64,000 bases of DNA, from positions 1,984,001-2,048,000 of the forward strand of contig NC_019751.1 of the NCBI RefSeq assembly GCF_000317435.1. Reading direction: 5' to 3'. This DNA is from Calothrix sp. PCC 6303 (GTDB taxonomy: Bacteria; Cyanobacteriota; Cyanobacteriia; Cyanobacteriales; Nostocaceae). The position numbers and the translations under genes were made by a program. The notes below the pieces were generated by a model. The model was given only the letters and a program-made list of their open reading frames with translations, was not told where the DNA came from and made no database searches. Shown piece by piece: positions 20,386 to 30,900 of this stretch (positions are counted from its first letter, which is position 1; the number at the start of each line of letters is the position of its first letter).

Positions 20386-23300
20386 TTATTCATTGAGTAG
20401 ATTTTCTGCACATGCAATTTGCAGTTGAATGATTTCGCTGATGCTGTGGCTAAAGTCCTGTCTACTTTGGAGAAAAGTAGCGTGAGTTTTGTGAACTCTG
20501 GAATTATTCTGACTGAGTTTTTGAAAATGCAATGTCGTACTTGGATAATGAGATTGCTGTGATTGGGGAATCAACTGAGGTGTTTGGTGTTGCTTCACAT
20601 CCAACTCACAAAATTGTAGTTGTTCTTTTGCTGCATAACTGTTATTGATGTCATGTTTCATGGTGACTTTCTCTAGTTTTTGTTCTGGTTTTTTCGTGGT
20701 GCTAAATATGTCACCCTCGTTTGTTTTTTGACTTGTAATTTCTGGTAAATTAACTACTTCTGAAACTGGAATTAATGATTTAGCAGGCAATTGAGGAATT
20801 ACAGCTTGGGAGTGCTGTTTTTTTAATACATCTTGGAAGAGTTTTTTGTTATCCTCAGTCAATATTGCACCTGTGATGGAAGCACCACCCAAAGTAATGG
20901 TTTTGTAGCTGGTTTTTTTGGTGGTTGCGGTTTCGCAATTGTAAAGTGATGATAAATCTAGGTTGACGCGATGACTGGTAAGCTTGGCTAAGGCACGGAC
21001 AATGGAAGAGTGATCATCGGTACCTCGGCGATTCAAGGATACGGTGACATGTTCCTGATTTTCGAGAATTTTATCAATCCACCGCGAACAAACGTTACCT
21101 GCACCTGCTTCAATAAAGATGCGCGCACCTTGGGAATAGATTTGATTGACTAAGCGGGGGAAATCCAAGGGAGTTGTTAAACACTTGCCGATGCTTTGGG
21201 CTATGGCGTTTCCTTCCAAAGCCACTGGTGTATACTCAGCTGAGGAGTAGAATGCGATATCGCCAACTGGTTGCGCTGGTAAATTGTTGACTCTGACGAT
21301 TTCGTTATATTCTGACTGCATCGCTTCGCAGTGAATCAAATGGTTGAAAGGTGCTGCGAAAGCGTTACAACCTAAAGCTTTAATTACCCGTTGACATCCT
21401 CCAGGTTCCCCGGCAATTACAACTTCTTCGGGGGTGCTAATTTGGGTAAGGTAAACGCGGGTTTCATTTTTGATGGCTTCCCTGACTTGTTCTGGTTTGG
21501 CAATTAGTACGTGGGTACTCCAGAAATCATCGGCGGGTGATTCAGCGAATGATGGTAACTTCCAATACTCCCTTAAAGCATTCTTTTGTCCCGAAACCCT
21601 ATCCCCAAATAGCGGTGATGCGTGAAACTTCTTAATTCCCTCGTTAAAATCACTCCACACACCCTGGGCAAACATCATACTGGTTTCACCCAAACTGTAA
21701 CCAAAGGCAAACTTCGGTTTCGCTTGGAAGCGATCGCGTATAATCGTCGTCAGTAGTCTGGCGATGCAAATCTCCGTTTCAAACATCGCTAGGGAGTTGT
21801 CGAGGAGTTCTTTTTCGAGGTTTTCTAATTGTCTGGTGGAAAGTTTGTTTAAGCTGCGGGGATAGAGGAATTTCTCGATGTCATCCACTGCTGTATACAA
21901 ACTGGTAATCATGGCATCGTCGTGGACTTGGGGATACAAGCGCCCGATGTTTTGGGCGATACCCACATAGGCGTTGATGGCAGCTGGGTACACGTAGGCG
22001 ATTTCACCAGTTTTTCCCAGGGGTTTGGGTGTAAAGTAACTCCCAATTGGAGTTTGCCAGGGTTCCCCCTTTTCAAAGGCATTGGTGACACCTTTGGCGG
22101 CAGATTCCATTTCTCGGAGGAGTTCTTTGTGATTTCTACCGAGGATAACTAGGGTGTATTTAGCTGTAGCTTTTTGTTGGAATTGGGTGAAGCTGAGGCT
22201 GGCTGAGTTTTGGAGATGGGTGCTATTTTGGACAGTAGATTTCAAGGCATCCAACTGTGTGAGTAGTTCCTCCTTACTATCACCTGCCAAGGGGAATAAA
22301 TACAGTGGCATCTGCTGTAAATATCGACTTTGACGTTCCCCTTGCTGCTCCGCTTCCGATACGATTAGGTGAGCATAACTACCATCGGCACCAATACCGT
22401 TAATTGCTGCAACTCGCCGAGTGGTGTGTTTGCTGAGTAGCCAAGGGCGGGAAGTGGGGGCAACGTAAAAAGGGCTACCATGCCACTGTTCCTGTTCCTT
22501 CACTCCAGACCATTGGGGAGTACCAGGAATGTATCTGTGATAGAGACAGAGAGCCGTTTTGATGAAGCTGGCGATACCGGAAGCTGTGAAGGTATGCCCA
22601 ATGTTAGATTTAACACTGCCAACTGCACAACTGAGACGGTTTTCACTGCCTGGATATGCCTGAACCAAACCTTGAATTTCCGCCGTATCCGCTTGGGAAA
22701 TTCCACTCGCCGAAACTTCCAAATAATTCACCGCATCCGGTTTGATACCTGCTACTGCAAAAGCATGATTGCTTACTTGTTTAATTGTGCCAGCATCGGC
22801 GACACCCAGAGCGTGTTTCTGAGCGAATGCGATCGCATCCACCACAGCATAGACTTTTTTCGTGGCTTTTGGGTCGTACTTTTGTAAAACTACTGCACCT
22901 GCACCTTCTCCCACCGTCAAACCGTGGACTTTGGCATCAAAGCTGAGGGTTTGGGTTCCTGTATTCATGGGGGTTTGTTGGCTGCGGAGGAGGACATTTT
23001 CTAAACCTCCAGCTAAATCCACCGCACCTACTAAAACTGATTCAGCTTCCCCAGTGGTGAGGAGATGTTGGGCGACTTCCAAAGCTTTGAAGGTGGAGTT
23101 TTCCCCCGCTGTCATGGTGAAAGTTGGCGCGTTGAAATCCCACAGTGCCGAAATCCGACTTGCCATGATGTTGGAGATGTAGCTGACGAATTCTCCCAAC
23201 TCCACAGGATTGTGGATACTATCTTTGAGGATAGTTTCTAACTGGGAAGTTTCTGCTAACTCCACATCTAAACCATCTTTGACTTGCCAGGATAGATTCC

Positions 23301-25074
23301 ATCTTTGTTGAAGTTGATGTACTGAAAGTTCAGTTTCGGCAGCGATAATGACGGCAACTTTCCCACCTGGTTGAATTTCGGCATCCTTCAAAGCCCTTTC
23401 TGCCACCTTCAAAAGTAGCAACTGTTGAGGATTGAGTTTATCTAGTTCGTTGGGGGGAATCTTACTAGATATCATGTCAAACTCAAAGTCTTGGATATAG
23501 GCACCCATTGGGGCTTTGCCTTCACTCAATCCATATTGTTTGAGTAAATCGGTTTCCTTTTCTACACCCCGCCATCTTTTTTCGGGGAGAGGAATAAAAT
23601 GTTGAATCCCATCATAGATACTGCGTTCAAATTCATCTAAGTTTTTGCAGTTGCCAAAGTAGGCATCCATCCCCACGACGGCGATTTTCGCAACTTCCAA
23701 AGGTGCCTCAGCATGACTCGCTTGATTTCCCCCTTCCTCCACAATCATGTGGGCATTGGTACCACCAAAACCAAAGGCACTAATTGCCGCCCGTTTGATG
23801 TTGCCGTTTTTCTGCCAATTGGTAGTGCTTCTAACAATCTTTTTGGGTGAAATTACGTTGGTTTCGTTGCCAATTGGTTCCCCAATATTAATGGTGGCAG
23901 GGATGACTCCTTTTCCCATGCTGAGGATGACTTTGAGTAATCCAACTGAACCAGCACCCACTAAAAGATGTCCCACATTCGCCTTGGCGGAACCAACCAA
24001 AGGTGATGCTTGATGCTGCCCAAAGAACGTTTCTACCGAGTTGAATTCGGTGGTATCTCCTAAAAGGGTTCCTGTGGCGTGACATTCCAAGTAATCGATA
24101 TCTTTGGGATTAATTCCCGCTTCTGCGTAGGCACGTTCAAAGGCTAATACCTGCCCTTTGGAATTAGGACTAAGTAAATGTTTACCTTTGCCATCATTAG
24201 AAAGACCATTTCCGGTAATTGTAGCGTAGATGCGATCGCCATCTCGCACCGCGTCGCTATACCGTTTGAGGACGAACATCCCTGTTCCTTCTCCTGTCAT
24301 CAATCCCCGTGATGTTTTATCGAGGGGACGGCTGATGTCGTTGTCTTCGGGGTAAGCTTGGAGTCCGGAAAATAGCATCCGCAGGAACAAAGGATCAGCA
24401 GCACTAACTCCCCCTGCTAACATCATATCTGCCTTATGTGTCCACAAGTAGTGGGAGGCGAGACGGATGGCATATTGGGGCGAGGAACAGGCAGCATCGA
24501 TACAGAAGTGTGTGCTGGAAAGGGATAATGCCTGGGCAATGATGGCTGCTGGCATTCCCGATATCATCGCGTTGTGATGGGAGGTTTCGCTGGGTGCGGG
24601 AAGTTGGAAGTTCTCTGTTTCCAGGAGTTGGCGAATGGCTGGGTTGAGGATTTGTTGGTAGATGGGTGCCAGGAGTTGGTTGGATGTTCTGGTGGGGAGG
24701 GAGAGGGTTCCTAGAATAACTCCGCAGTGGGCGAGGAGGGGGTCGTTGTTGAGGTAGCCGCTATGTTGAAGGGCGTTTTTGGCGGCGTACAGTGACCATT
24801 TGCTGGTGTTGTCGAGGCTGTTGAGGAGTTGGGGGGGCAGTTTGTAGCCTTTGGGATCGAATTTGAAGTCCCGAATGTGGGTGCCTTTGAGGGAATAGTA
24901 TTTGTCGGGTTTGCCTTTGGTGGGATGGTAGTGGGTTTGGGGATCTATGCCTAGTTCTTCGGTGGTGATGGGGGAGGTGGAGTCTTTTTGGGCGATGAGG
25001 TTTTGCCAAAATTCTTCGGGGTTTTTAGCGTCGGGAAGGAGGCAGGAGTAGCCGATGATTGCTATTTTTTCCAT
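20386..25074 (-). CDS. hglC: HglC: ketosynthase - chain length factor - acyltransferase
   Basis: This 1,562-aa multifunctional synthase extends the heterocyst glycolipid chain. The start is the ATG at 25074 (MEKIAIIGYSCLLPDA), the conserved KS beginning; the upstream in-frame part is low-complexity intergenic DNA. Order: KS (~1-450) with active-site Cys in CIDAACSSPQYA and histidines at HATGT and NVGHLL; a second KS-like domain (~455-930) whose Cys position reads MTAGENSTF, hence a chain length factor; an acyltransferase-like domain (~1010-1390) with GYSLGE; then a ~170-aa low-complexity tail. This is the PfaC-like KS-CLF pair plus an AT. Confidence 0.88.
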   Translation of the reverse strand: MEKIAIIGYSCLLPDAKNPEEFWQNLIAQKDSTSPITTEELGIDPQTHYHPTKGKPDKYYSLKGTHIRDFKFDPKGYKLPPQLLNSLDNTSKWSLYAAKNALQHSGYLNNDPLLAHCGVILGTLSLPTRTSNQLLAPIYQQILNPAIRQLLETENFQLPAPSETSHHNAMISGMPAAIIAQALSLSSTHFCIDAACSSPQYAIRLASHYLWTHKADMMLAGGVSAADPLFLRMLFSGLQAYPEDNDISRPLDKTSRGLMTGEGTGMFVLKRYSDAVRDGDRIYATITGNGLSNDGKGKHLLSPNSKGQVLAFERAYAEAGINPKDIDYLECHATGTLLGDTTEFNSVETFFGQHQASPLVGSAKANVGHLLVGAGSVGLLKVILSMGKGVIPATINIGEPIGNETNVISPKKIVRSTTNWQKNGNIKRAAISAFGFGGTNAHMIVEEGGNQASHAEAPLEVAKIAVVGMDAYFGNCKNLDEFERSIYDGIQHFIPLPEKRWRGVEKETDLLKQYGLSEGKAPMGAYIQDFEFDMISSKIPPNELDKLNPQQLLLLKVAERALKDAEIQPGGKVAVIIAAETELSVHQLQQRWNLSWQVKDGLDVELAETSQLETILKDSIHNPVELGEFVSYISNIMASRISALWDFNAPTFTMTAGENSTFKALEVAQHLLTTGEAESVLVGAVDLAGGLENVLLRSQQTPMNTGTQTLSFDAKVHGLTVGEGAGAVVLQKYDPKATKKVYAVVDAIAFAQKHALGVADAGTIKQVSNHAFAVAGIKPDAVNYLEVSASGISQADTAEIQGLVQAYPGSENRLSCAVGSVKSNIGHTFTASGIASFIKTALCLYHRYIPGTPQWSGVKEQEQWHGSPFYVAPTSRPWLLSKHTTRRVAAINGIGADGSYAHLIVSEAEQQGERQSRYLQQMPLYLFPLAGDSKEELLTQLDALKSTVQNSTHLQNSASLSFTQFQQKATAKYTLVILGRNHKELLREMESAAKGVTNAFEKGEPWQTPIGSYFTPKPLGKTGEIAYVYPAAINAYVGIAQNIGRLYPQVHDDAMITSLYTAVDDIEKFLYPRSLNKLSTRQLENLEKELLDNSLAMFETEICIARLLTTIIRDRFQAKPKFAFGYSLGETSMMFAQGVWSDFNEGIKKFHASPLFGDRVSGQKNALREYWKLPSFAESPADDFWSTHVLIAKPEQVREAIKNETRVYLTQISTPEEVVIAGEPGGCQRVIKALGCNAFAAPFNHLIHCEAMQSEYNEIVRVNNLPAQPVGDIAFYSSAEYTPVALEGNAIAQSIGKCLTTPLDFPRLVNQIYSQGARIFIEAGAGNVCSRWIDKILENQEHVTVSLNRRGTDDHSSIVRALAKLTSHRVNLDLSSLYNCETATTKKTSYKTITLGGASITGAILTEDNKKLFQDVLKKQHSQAVIPQLPAKSLIPVSEVVNLPEITSQKTNEGDIFSTTKKPEQKLEKVTMKHDINNSYAAKEQLQFCELDVKQHQTPQLIPQSQQSHYPSTTLHFQKLSQNNSRVHKTHATFLQSRQDFSHSISEIIQLQIACAENLLNE

Positions 25075-25184
25075 GTTGGGGGTGGGAGGTAAATATTTTT
25101 TAACGCAAAGGGCGCGGAGGGAAGCGCAGAGTTTCGCAGAGAAGGGGGAGGAAGAGAGAGGAGGAGAGGAGAATATAGAAATGT

Positions 25185-25208
25185 AGAGACGAGACATGTC
25201 GCGTCTCT
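25185..25208. repeat. GACATGTC-centred palindrome (copy 2)
   Basis: An imperfect palindrome with arms AGAGACG / CGTCTCT around GACATGTC, in the hglD-hglC junction just after the hglD stop. Confidence 0.7.
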
Positions 25209-25215
25209 CTGTGTT

Positions 25216-26940
25216 TTATTCCAGGAGTTTGGGGAGGATGACTCCTTTGGTGCCGAGGAGTTGGGAGTAGATTTTTCCTTGTTGGTTGTGGACTATGAAG
25301 TTGGCGCTGATGCCTGTGGCGGTTTTTTGCTGGATTTCGCAGCTTACGTAGTAGTCTGTGTTGATGGGGGTGCGTTCAAATTGTTCGTATTTTTCCATCT
25401 GTCCTGGGAGGCAGATTTGTTGATGGTAGTGATATAGCCATATCCACAGGGGATGGGTGCTTAAGTCGGTGGCGTAGGGGTTCATCCAGTCTACGGGATA
25501 TTGCCCTTGTTGTTTTGTGCCTATTGATGCCCAGTGACATTCGGCGGTGATTTTTTCGGGGCTGATATTGAGGATTCTATTTATTTGTTGGAATGTTTTG
25601 CCGTGGAAGAGGGATGAGGGGTTTTGTTGATAAAATTGGCTTCCCTGGAGGGTGATGGTGTTGTCGGTTTGCAGGTTGAGGTTTTCGTAGGTGGGGGATT
25701 GGGGAATTTCTACTAGGAGTTTGGGTTCTGAGGCAAAGTGATAGGTGGTTTTGCCGTTGGGTAGTTTGCTGGATATTTTGGCTTGGAGTTGAATTTCTAC
25801 TCCGTCTATTTTGGAGATTTCTTGGAGTTCGACTGTGTACTCGGTGCTGTCGGTTTCGCTGACGCTGATGCCTTTTAAAACCCGGAAGTTGGTGGCACAG
25901 AAAAATCTATAGCCAGGGTACAATCTTTCGCAGGTATCAGCAATCCATGACATGGCGCAGGTTGCTGGGAGTATTAGGTTTCCGGCTATTTTATGATCGT
26001 AAAGGAAGGGATTATCACCACCAATCAGGCTGCGACGTACACGGTGACTGCGTAGTTCGGTTCCTAGGGGTGCTGGGGGGAGAATCATCGGGCTACCAAT
26101 GACTACCTGGGCGGTGTTATGGTGGATTGGACTCAGTTCGTTAACTAACATTTGGGTACCTGCTTCCACGGGAATAATCTCGATTCCCCGTCTGGCAAAT
26201 TCTTTTTTGAGTTGGGGTGTCACCATTCCACTATCCCAACCACCCCAGTTGATGGCAACGACGTGACAGTTAGGGTGTTGGGTTTTAACTAGATGTGCAG
26301 ACTTGTTCAGAATCTCGTTTGCGATCGCATAATCTGATTGTCCTATGTTTCCGTAAAATCCGGTGACGGAGGAAAATAATACTAGTTGTTCGATTTGGTT
26401 GCTGGGGATACTATTAAATAGGTTTTCTAATCCTTGGACTTTGGCTGTATATACTTTCTCGAAGTCTTCGGAGGTTTTCTTTTCAATGAGTTTATCGGCT
26501 AAGTTTCCCGCACCGTGAATGATTCCGGTGATTTTTCCTAGTCTTTGACTAATTTCTGCAAGTTTTATTTTGAGTTTTTCGCTGTCGGTAATATCAACGC
26601 TGAGATATTCGGCTTTTCCTCCAGTTTTGATGATTGCTGCGAGGGTGGCTTTAATTTCTCGGTTGGAGGTAATTTGATTAAAGATTTTTTGGACTGAGTT
26701 GGGTGTGGGTTTTTCTCCTTGGGCAATTAGTTGTTCCATGATGCGTTTTTTTAATGTGGCATCATCAACACAATCACGGGCAAATTCTGGTTCGTTGTCA
26801 CTAAGTTCGGAACGTCCAAGTAAGATGAAGGTGCAGGGATATTGTTGGGCTAATCTAATTGTACAAGCTGCTGTAATTCCTTTGGCACCACCACTAACTA
26901 CAAAGATTGATGTGGGTTTAATAAATATTGGTGTTGGCAT
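25216..26940 (-). CDS. hglD: HglD: catalytic ketoreductase plus dehydratase-like hotdog domain
   Basis: This 574-aa protein starts at the ATG at 26940 (MPTPIFIKPTSIFVVSGGAKG). The upstream in-frame leader contains an intergenic palindrome and is rejected. Residues ~12-260 are a catalytic ketoreductase Rossmann half: SGGAKGITA, ILLGRSE, FSSVTGFYGN and SDYAIANEI with Ser/Tyr/Asn. Residues ~310-560 resemble a PKS dehydratase hotdog with the HxxxGxxxxP motif in DHKIAGNLILPATCAM. It should act after HglE. The KR lacks its usual N-terminal structural half, which may be the C-terminal end of HglE. The symbol follows gene order in Anabaena. Confidence 0.8.
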   Translation of the reverse strand: MPTPIFIKPTSIFVVSGGAKGITAACTIRLAQQYPCTFILLGRSELSDNEPEFARDCVDDATLKKRIMEQLIAQGEKPTPNSVQKIFNQITSNREIKATLAAIIKTGGKAEYLSVDITDSEKLKIKLAEISQRLGKITGIIHGAGNLADKLIEKKTSEDFEKVYTAKVQGLENLFNSIPSNQIEQLVLFSSVTGFYGNIGQSDYAIANEILNKSAHLVKTQHPNCHVVAINWGGWDSGMVTPQLKKEFARRGIEIIPVEAGTQMLVNELSPIHHNTAQVVIGSPMILPPAPLGTELRSHRVRRSLIGGDNPFLYDHKIAGNLILPATCAMSWIADTCERLYPGYRFFCATNFRVLKGISVSETDSTEYTVELQEISKIDGVEIQLQAKISSKLPNGKTTYHFASEPKLLVEIPQSPTYENLNLQTDNTITLQGSQFYQQNPSSLFHGKTFQQINRILNISPEKITAECHWASIGTKQQGQYPVDWMNPYATDLSTHPLWIWLYHYHQQICLPGQMEKYEQFERTPINTDYYVSCEIQQKTATGISANFIVHNQQGKIYSQLLGTKGVILPKLLE

Positions 26941-27018
26941 AATTTCTAGGAAGTTATTGTTTATTTGCTTAGTGCTAAATGATAATTCAAGGGTTAAAAA
27001 TAATAAAATCATCTCTGT

Positions 27019-27042
27019 AGAGACGAGACATGTCACGTCTCT
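27019..27042. repeat. GACATGTC-centred palindrome (copy 3)
   Basis: AGAGACG / CGTCTCT arms around AGACATGTCA, between the 172-aa gene and hglD. Confidence 0.7.
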
Positions 27043-27069
27043 CTTTATTTTCACGAGTTATGTAATCAA

Positions 27070-27588
27070 TCAAAATGTAAAATCATTCAATCTTTGCCTA
27101 TCAGGAACCTTATTTTGATATCTCTGGTATCTATTTAAGAATTCTCGATCATCTTGTTGATTTATTGGCTCTCTGCGCGGGTTAGATTTTAAAGAAATTG
27201 CCAAAATTGTAAAAAAGGAAATAACAATAATTGCAATGACAACTGTTAAATTGCTATTTTCTTCTTTACTTCCTGATGTAGAACGATAATTACTAGGACT
27301 TGATTTGGAACGGCTTCCTAAACGAATATCACCTAAATCTTTTCGTTCTGTTGATAACCTAATTAATGAACTATATTCTGGATAACCTTTGGCATCAACA
27401 ACTATTTGACCCTGTAATACTTTCTTGTCTCCAGGCTTCACGATAAACCTGTATATTCCCTCCAAATCTGTATAGGTGACTAGTGAATTATTCTCTGCTG
27501 TAAATGATACTTTTGCCCCACTAATTGGGGCTTGTTTGCGATAGTCGATAACTCTACCTATGTAACTAATTGCTGTTTGTTTTGCCAT
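27070..27588 (-). CDS. Membrane-anchored protein with carboxypeptidase-regulatory-like domain
   Basis: This 172-aa protein has an N-terminal ~75-aa beta-sandwich resembling the carboxypeptidase regulatory (transthyretin-like) domain: YIGRVIDYRKQAPISGAKV, then YTDLEGIYRFIV. A Ser-rich linker, one transmembrane helix (~114-133, LTVVIAIIVISFFTILAISL) and a polar basic tail follow. It lies between hglE and hglD on the same strand and may be cotranscribed. Its role in glycolipid synthesis is unknown; a scaffold or membrane tether is only a guess. Confidence 0.65.
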   Translation of the reverse strand: MAKQTAISYIGRVIDYRKQAPISGAKVSFTAENNSLVTYTDLEGIYRFIVKPGDKKVLQGQIVVDAKGYPEYSSLIRLSTERKDLGDIRLGSRSKSSPSNYRSTSGSKEENSNLTVVIAIIVISFFTILAISLKSNPRREPINQQDDREFLNRYQRYQNKVPDRQRLNDFTF

Positions 27589-27754
27589 TGGAGGGAGAGG
27601 TGTGTGTGGGGAATAAGGAAATATTGGTGATAATCCTCCCCTAAATCTAAATATCTGTGTATGTGGGGAGGAATAATGATAATTGAATCAAGCTACAGTT
27701 AAGATTTGTGGAAGCTTGGTAAATTCGGTTGTGAATCTGATTAATAAAATATGG

Positions 27755-27776
27755 AGAGACGTGACATGTCTCGTCT
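27755..27776. repeat. GACATGTC-centred palindrome (copy 4)
   Basis: AGAGACGTGACATGTCTCGTCT, the most symmetrical copy of the family, in the spacer downstream of hglE. Confidence 0.7.
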
Positions 27777-27898
27777 TCTAAGGAACTTGCGCTGAAAAGC
27801 CTATAAAACCGTGCTTTTTCATTTTCTTACAGCGCAAGTTTCTTCCATTCATGTTGGGTTGCGATCGCCACCCATGACCCGCTCTACAGGTTTTTGCT

Positions 27899-27926
27899 AA
27901 CCTGATTTAGGCAGATAAATCAGGTT
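27899..27926. terminator. Hairpin just downstream of the hglE stop
   Basis: AACCTGATTTA and TAAATCAGGTT form a perfect 11-bp stem with a 6-nt loop, 18 bp after the hglE stop on the minus strand. The T-rich tract follows on the plus side only, so it may stabilise or attenuate the hgl transcript rather than end it. Confidence 0.55.
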
Positions 27927-27944
27927 TTCTGTTGCGTTTTAAAT

Positions 27945-30900
27945 TTAATCTGCAATCAGGGTGACACGTCCCTGTTTGCTGTAACCAACTTCGATTAAAT
28001 AGCGGTTGGCATCGTGGATTTCGGCAATAATACTATTTGCTGCCTCATTGCTGGTGAGTTCCGGACTCAAATCAACTGCACGACAGTAAACATTTGCCCA
28101 TTCCCAAAGCATGGTTTTGCTTAATCCGAATAAACCTGCACCGATTGCCCCAAAGTTGTTTTGATGTTTTAACCCAAAGCTACCATCGAGGTGTGCAACT
28201 GTGAGGAAGCAGCTGCGGGTGTGGTTTGCAGCTTCCACCAGGGGTTTTTTCAAATATTTGGCGATGAAAAACACATGTTTGACTATCGCTTTCTCGTCTG
28301 GGTGGTATAATATGCCGGGAGAATTGTTGGGGAAATGGGGATGGAGATGGATGAAGGCAGCAACGGTTCCAAAGTAATCAGCGATCGCACTTAGCTGCTG
28401 TTGCAGGTGTTCTTCACTCAAGTCATTTAGTGCAACCCGGTTCACTCCTTGAGGTAAGGGTGATTTTTCCGGAACTAGGGATGCAGGGAAATTTAATACT
28501 ACTACTTTCCAACCGCGATCGCATAATGACTGAACTACGCTTGTTGTCGTTAATGTCCCATCATCGGTGACGATAGCAACATATCCTTCGGGAAGTGTAA
28601 AGTCGAGAAAATCAGGTTTCCCCAATTCCAGCAATCGAGCCGGGAGACGCTTGATATTACAATTAACTGGGGTATGTATTTCTCCAAACTCTGTTATGGG
28701 CAAGGAAGAAACTTGTAATAACTCTTCATCTCCCCCTGCTCCCCTACTCCCCTGCTCCCCCTGCCTCATCTCCCCCTGCTCCCTGCTCTCTACTTCTAAG
28801 CTGTCAGACTCAGGCTTTTTTTTTTCACCCCCTGCAAGATTTTGCAGGTAGGTAACGATTTGCCCGATTGTTCTTAGTTCTGCCAATTCTTCCATGTTAT
28901 CGGGTTTTGGCAGGTCGGGATATGCTTCTTGTAATGCTCCCAAAATCTCGACTCGTTTGATGGAATCTATGCCTAAATCGGCTTCCATATCCATGTCGAG
29001 TTCCAACATTTCTACAGGATAACCTGTTTTCTCGCTGGTGATTTCTAGTAAACTTTTGTCTAAGTTAGCGAAATCACTACTAACTGTTGAGCTAACTGTT
29101 GGGGTGGTGCTAACGACTGGAGTGGGTGTGTTATCAGGGGTAATAACTGGAATTGTTGGTGTAATTTCCAATTCGGGGATGGGAATATCAGTAGCTTTTT
29201 GTACTGCTGATATCATCATTTCTACTGGTGCTACTGGTTTAGCGGGTGCGTTGTTGGTTTGCAGATATTCTACTATCTGTCCAATTGTTCGTAATTCTGC
29301 TAAGTCTTCTAAATTAGGTTCAGGTAGGTTGGGATAAATTTCTTGCAATCCTCCCAAAATTTCCACTCGTTTGATGGAGTCGATTCCTAAATCTGCTTCC
29401 ATATCCATGTCCATTTCCAGCATTTCCACGGGATATCCGGTTTTTTCGCTGGTAATTGCCAGGAGTTTATCACCTAAGTCTGATAAGTCGATGGTGACTG
29501 TGGGGATGTTTGCAGCAACTGATTGGATTTGAGTTGGTGTGGGAACACTTTCAACAACTGGTTGGATTTGTGTTGGTGCGGGAATACTTTCAACAACTGG
29601 TTGGATTTGAGTTGGTGCGGGAATACTTTCAACAACTGGTGTGACTTGAGTTGGTGCGGGAGTTGTTTCAACAACTGGTTGGATTTGTGTTGGTGTGGGA
29701 ACACTTTCAACAACTGGTTTGATTTGAGTTGGTGCGGCAACACTTTCAACAACTGGTTGGATTTGAGTTGGTGTGGGAACACCTTCAACAACTGGTGTGA
29801 CTTGAGTTGGTGTGGGAACACTTGCAAACACCGGAGTAGATTTACTTTCAGTTAAAATTGTGGAACTTACAGTTACTTCCCCAGCAATCAACTGTTTATA
29901 CTCTTGCTGAATCAACTTCAAGAAGCTTTGAGTATATTCAATTTGATTTTGCAGATATTGTTCGTGAATCCGCAGGGTTTCACCTTGTTGGGAATGGAAC
30001 TGCATCATACTACGTTCCAAACTTTCCATCACCACAGGTTTAATATCACTGTTGCCATTTTTAGCAAACAATCCATTTTGCTGCTGCATCAATTGGAAGA
30101 AAGTTTGTGCATATTCCTTTTGATTATTCAGATACAACCCATGTACCTGTAAATTTTCGGTTTGATTTTGCTGGAATTGTGTCAACACATATTCTAGGCT
30201 ACCTAAAATTTGTTGATAATCGCCGGGGTTGTTGGGTATTGTTTGCATTTTGGACTCTCGAACTGGTTGATTTGTGGATGAGGTAAGTTGAGGTAGTTCA
30301 GAGTATTGAGGATTTACGACAGAGTTTCCGGAGAAATCTTCATTCTGGGAAACTTCAGAACAAATTACTTTCGACACAGTGGAATCAGGTTGAGGAATTG
30401 AAAATTTAGGTTGTTTACCGTTGCTGACGGTGGGTAAATGATGTCCATTGCTGGAAACAGGGGAATTAATGACTGTTTCTAGTTCCTTTGCAGAGATGAC
30501 AGGTTGAATTTCCTGGGTGGAGGTGACAACAGTGTCAGATGTACCCATTAGTTGAACTTTGTCGGTACTGTTTAATGTCTCTTCCCAACCTTTGCGGGTT
30601 TTCTCAGAAATAAAGTTAGCACCATTCAACTTAATAGTTAACGTCTTATTCCCTGCGGTTACTGGGGGAACAGTGAGAGGTTGTTGGAAAGGATCGAGAT
30701 TTTGCAGATTCATCCCCGCAACCCTAAGCTGGACAACCGCTTCGCGGAGAGTGCGATCGCTATTCTTCTGGCTGTTGCTATTTAACGCTATTGTTAGGTG
30801 GGGACGTTCTCCTAAAATCTCTTTTACGAGGTTGGAAAGGATTTTCCGTGGACCAAATTCCACGAAGCAACTGCCACCCGCAGCATAAATGTGTTCGATT

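Larger units (their letters stand above)
27589..27944. other. Gap between hglE and the 172-aa gene
   Basis: No gene seen. It holds a GACATGTC palindrome (27755-27776), inverted copies of a GAACTTGCGCT-like motif, and a strong hairpin next to the hglE stop (27899-27926). Confidence 0.5.

Noticed and set aside
29474-29855. Repetitive 110-117-aa ORFs over hglE
   Set aside because: Other-frame readings of the 39-bp repeats that encode the PTPTQIQPVVESV linker.
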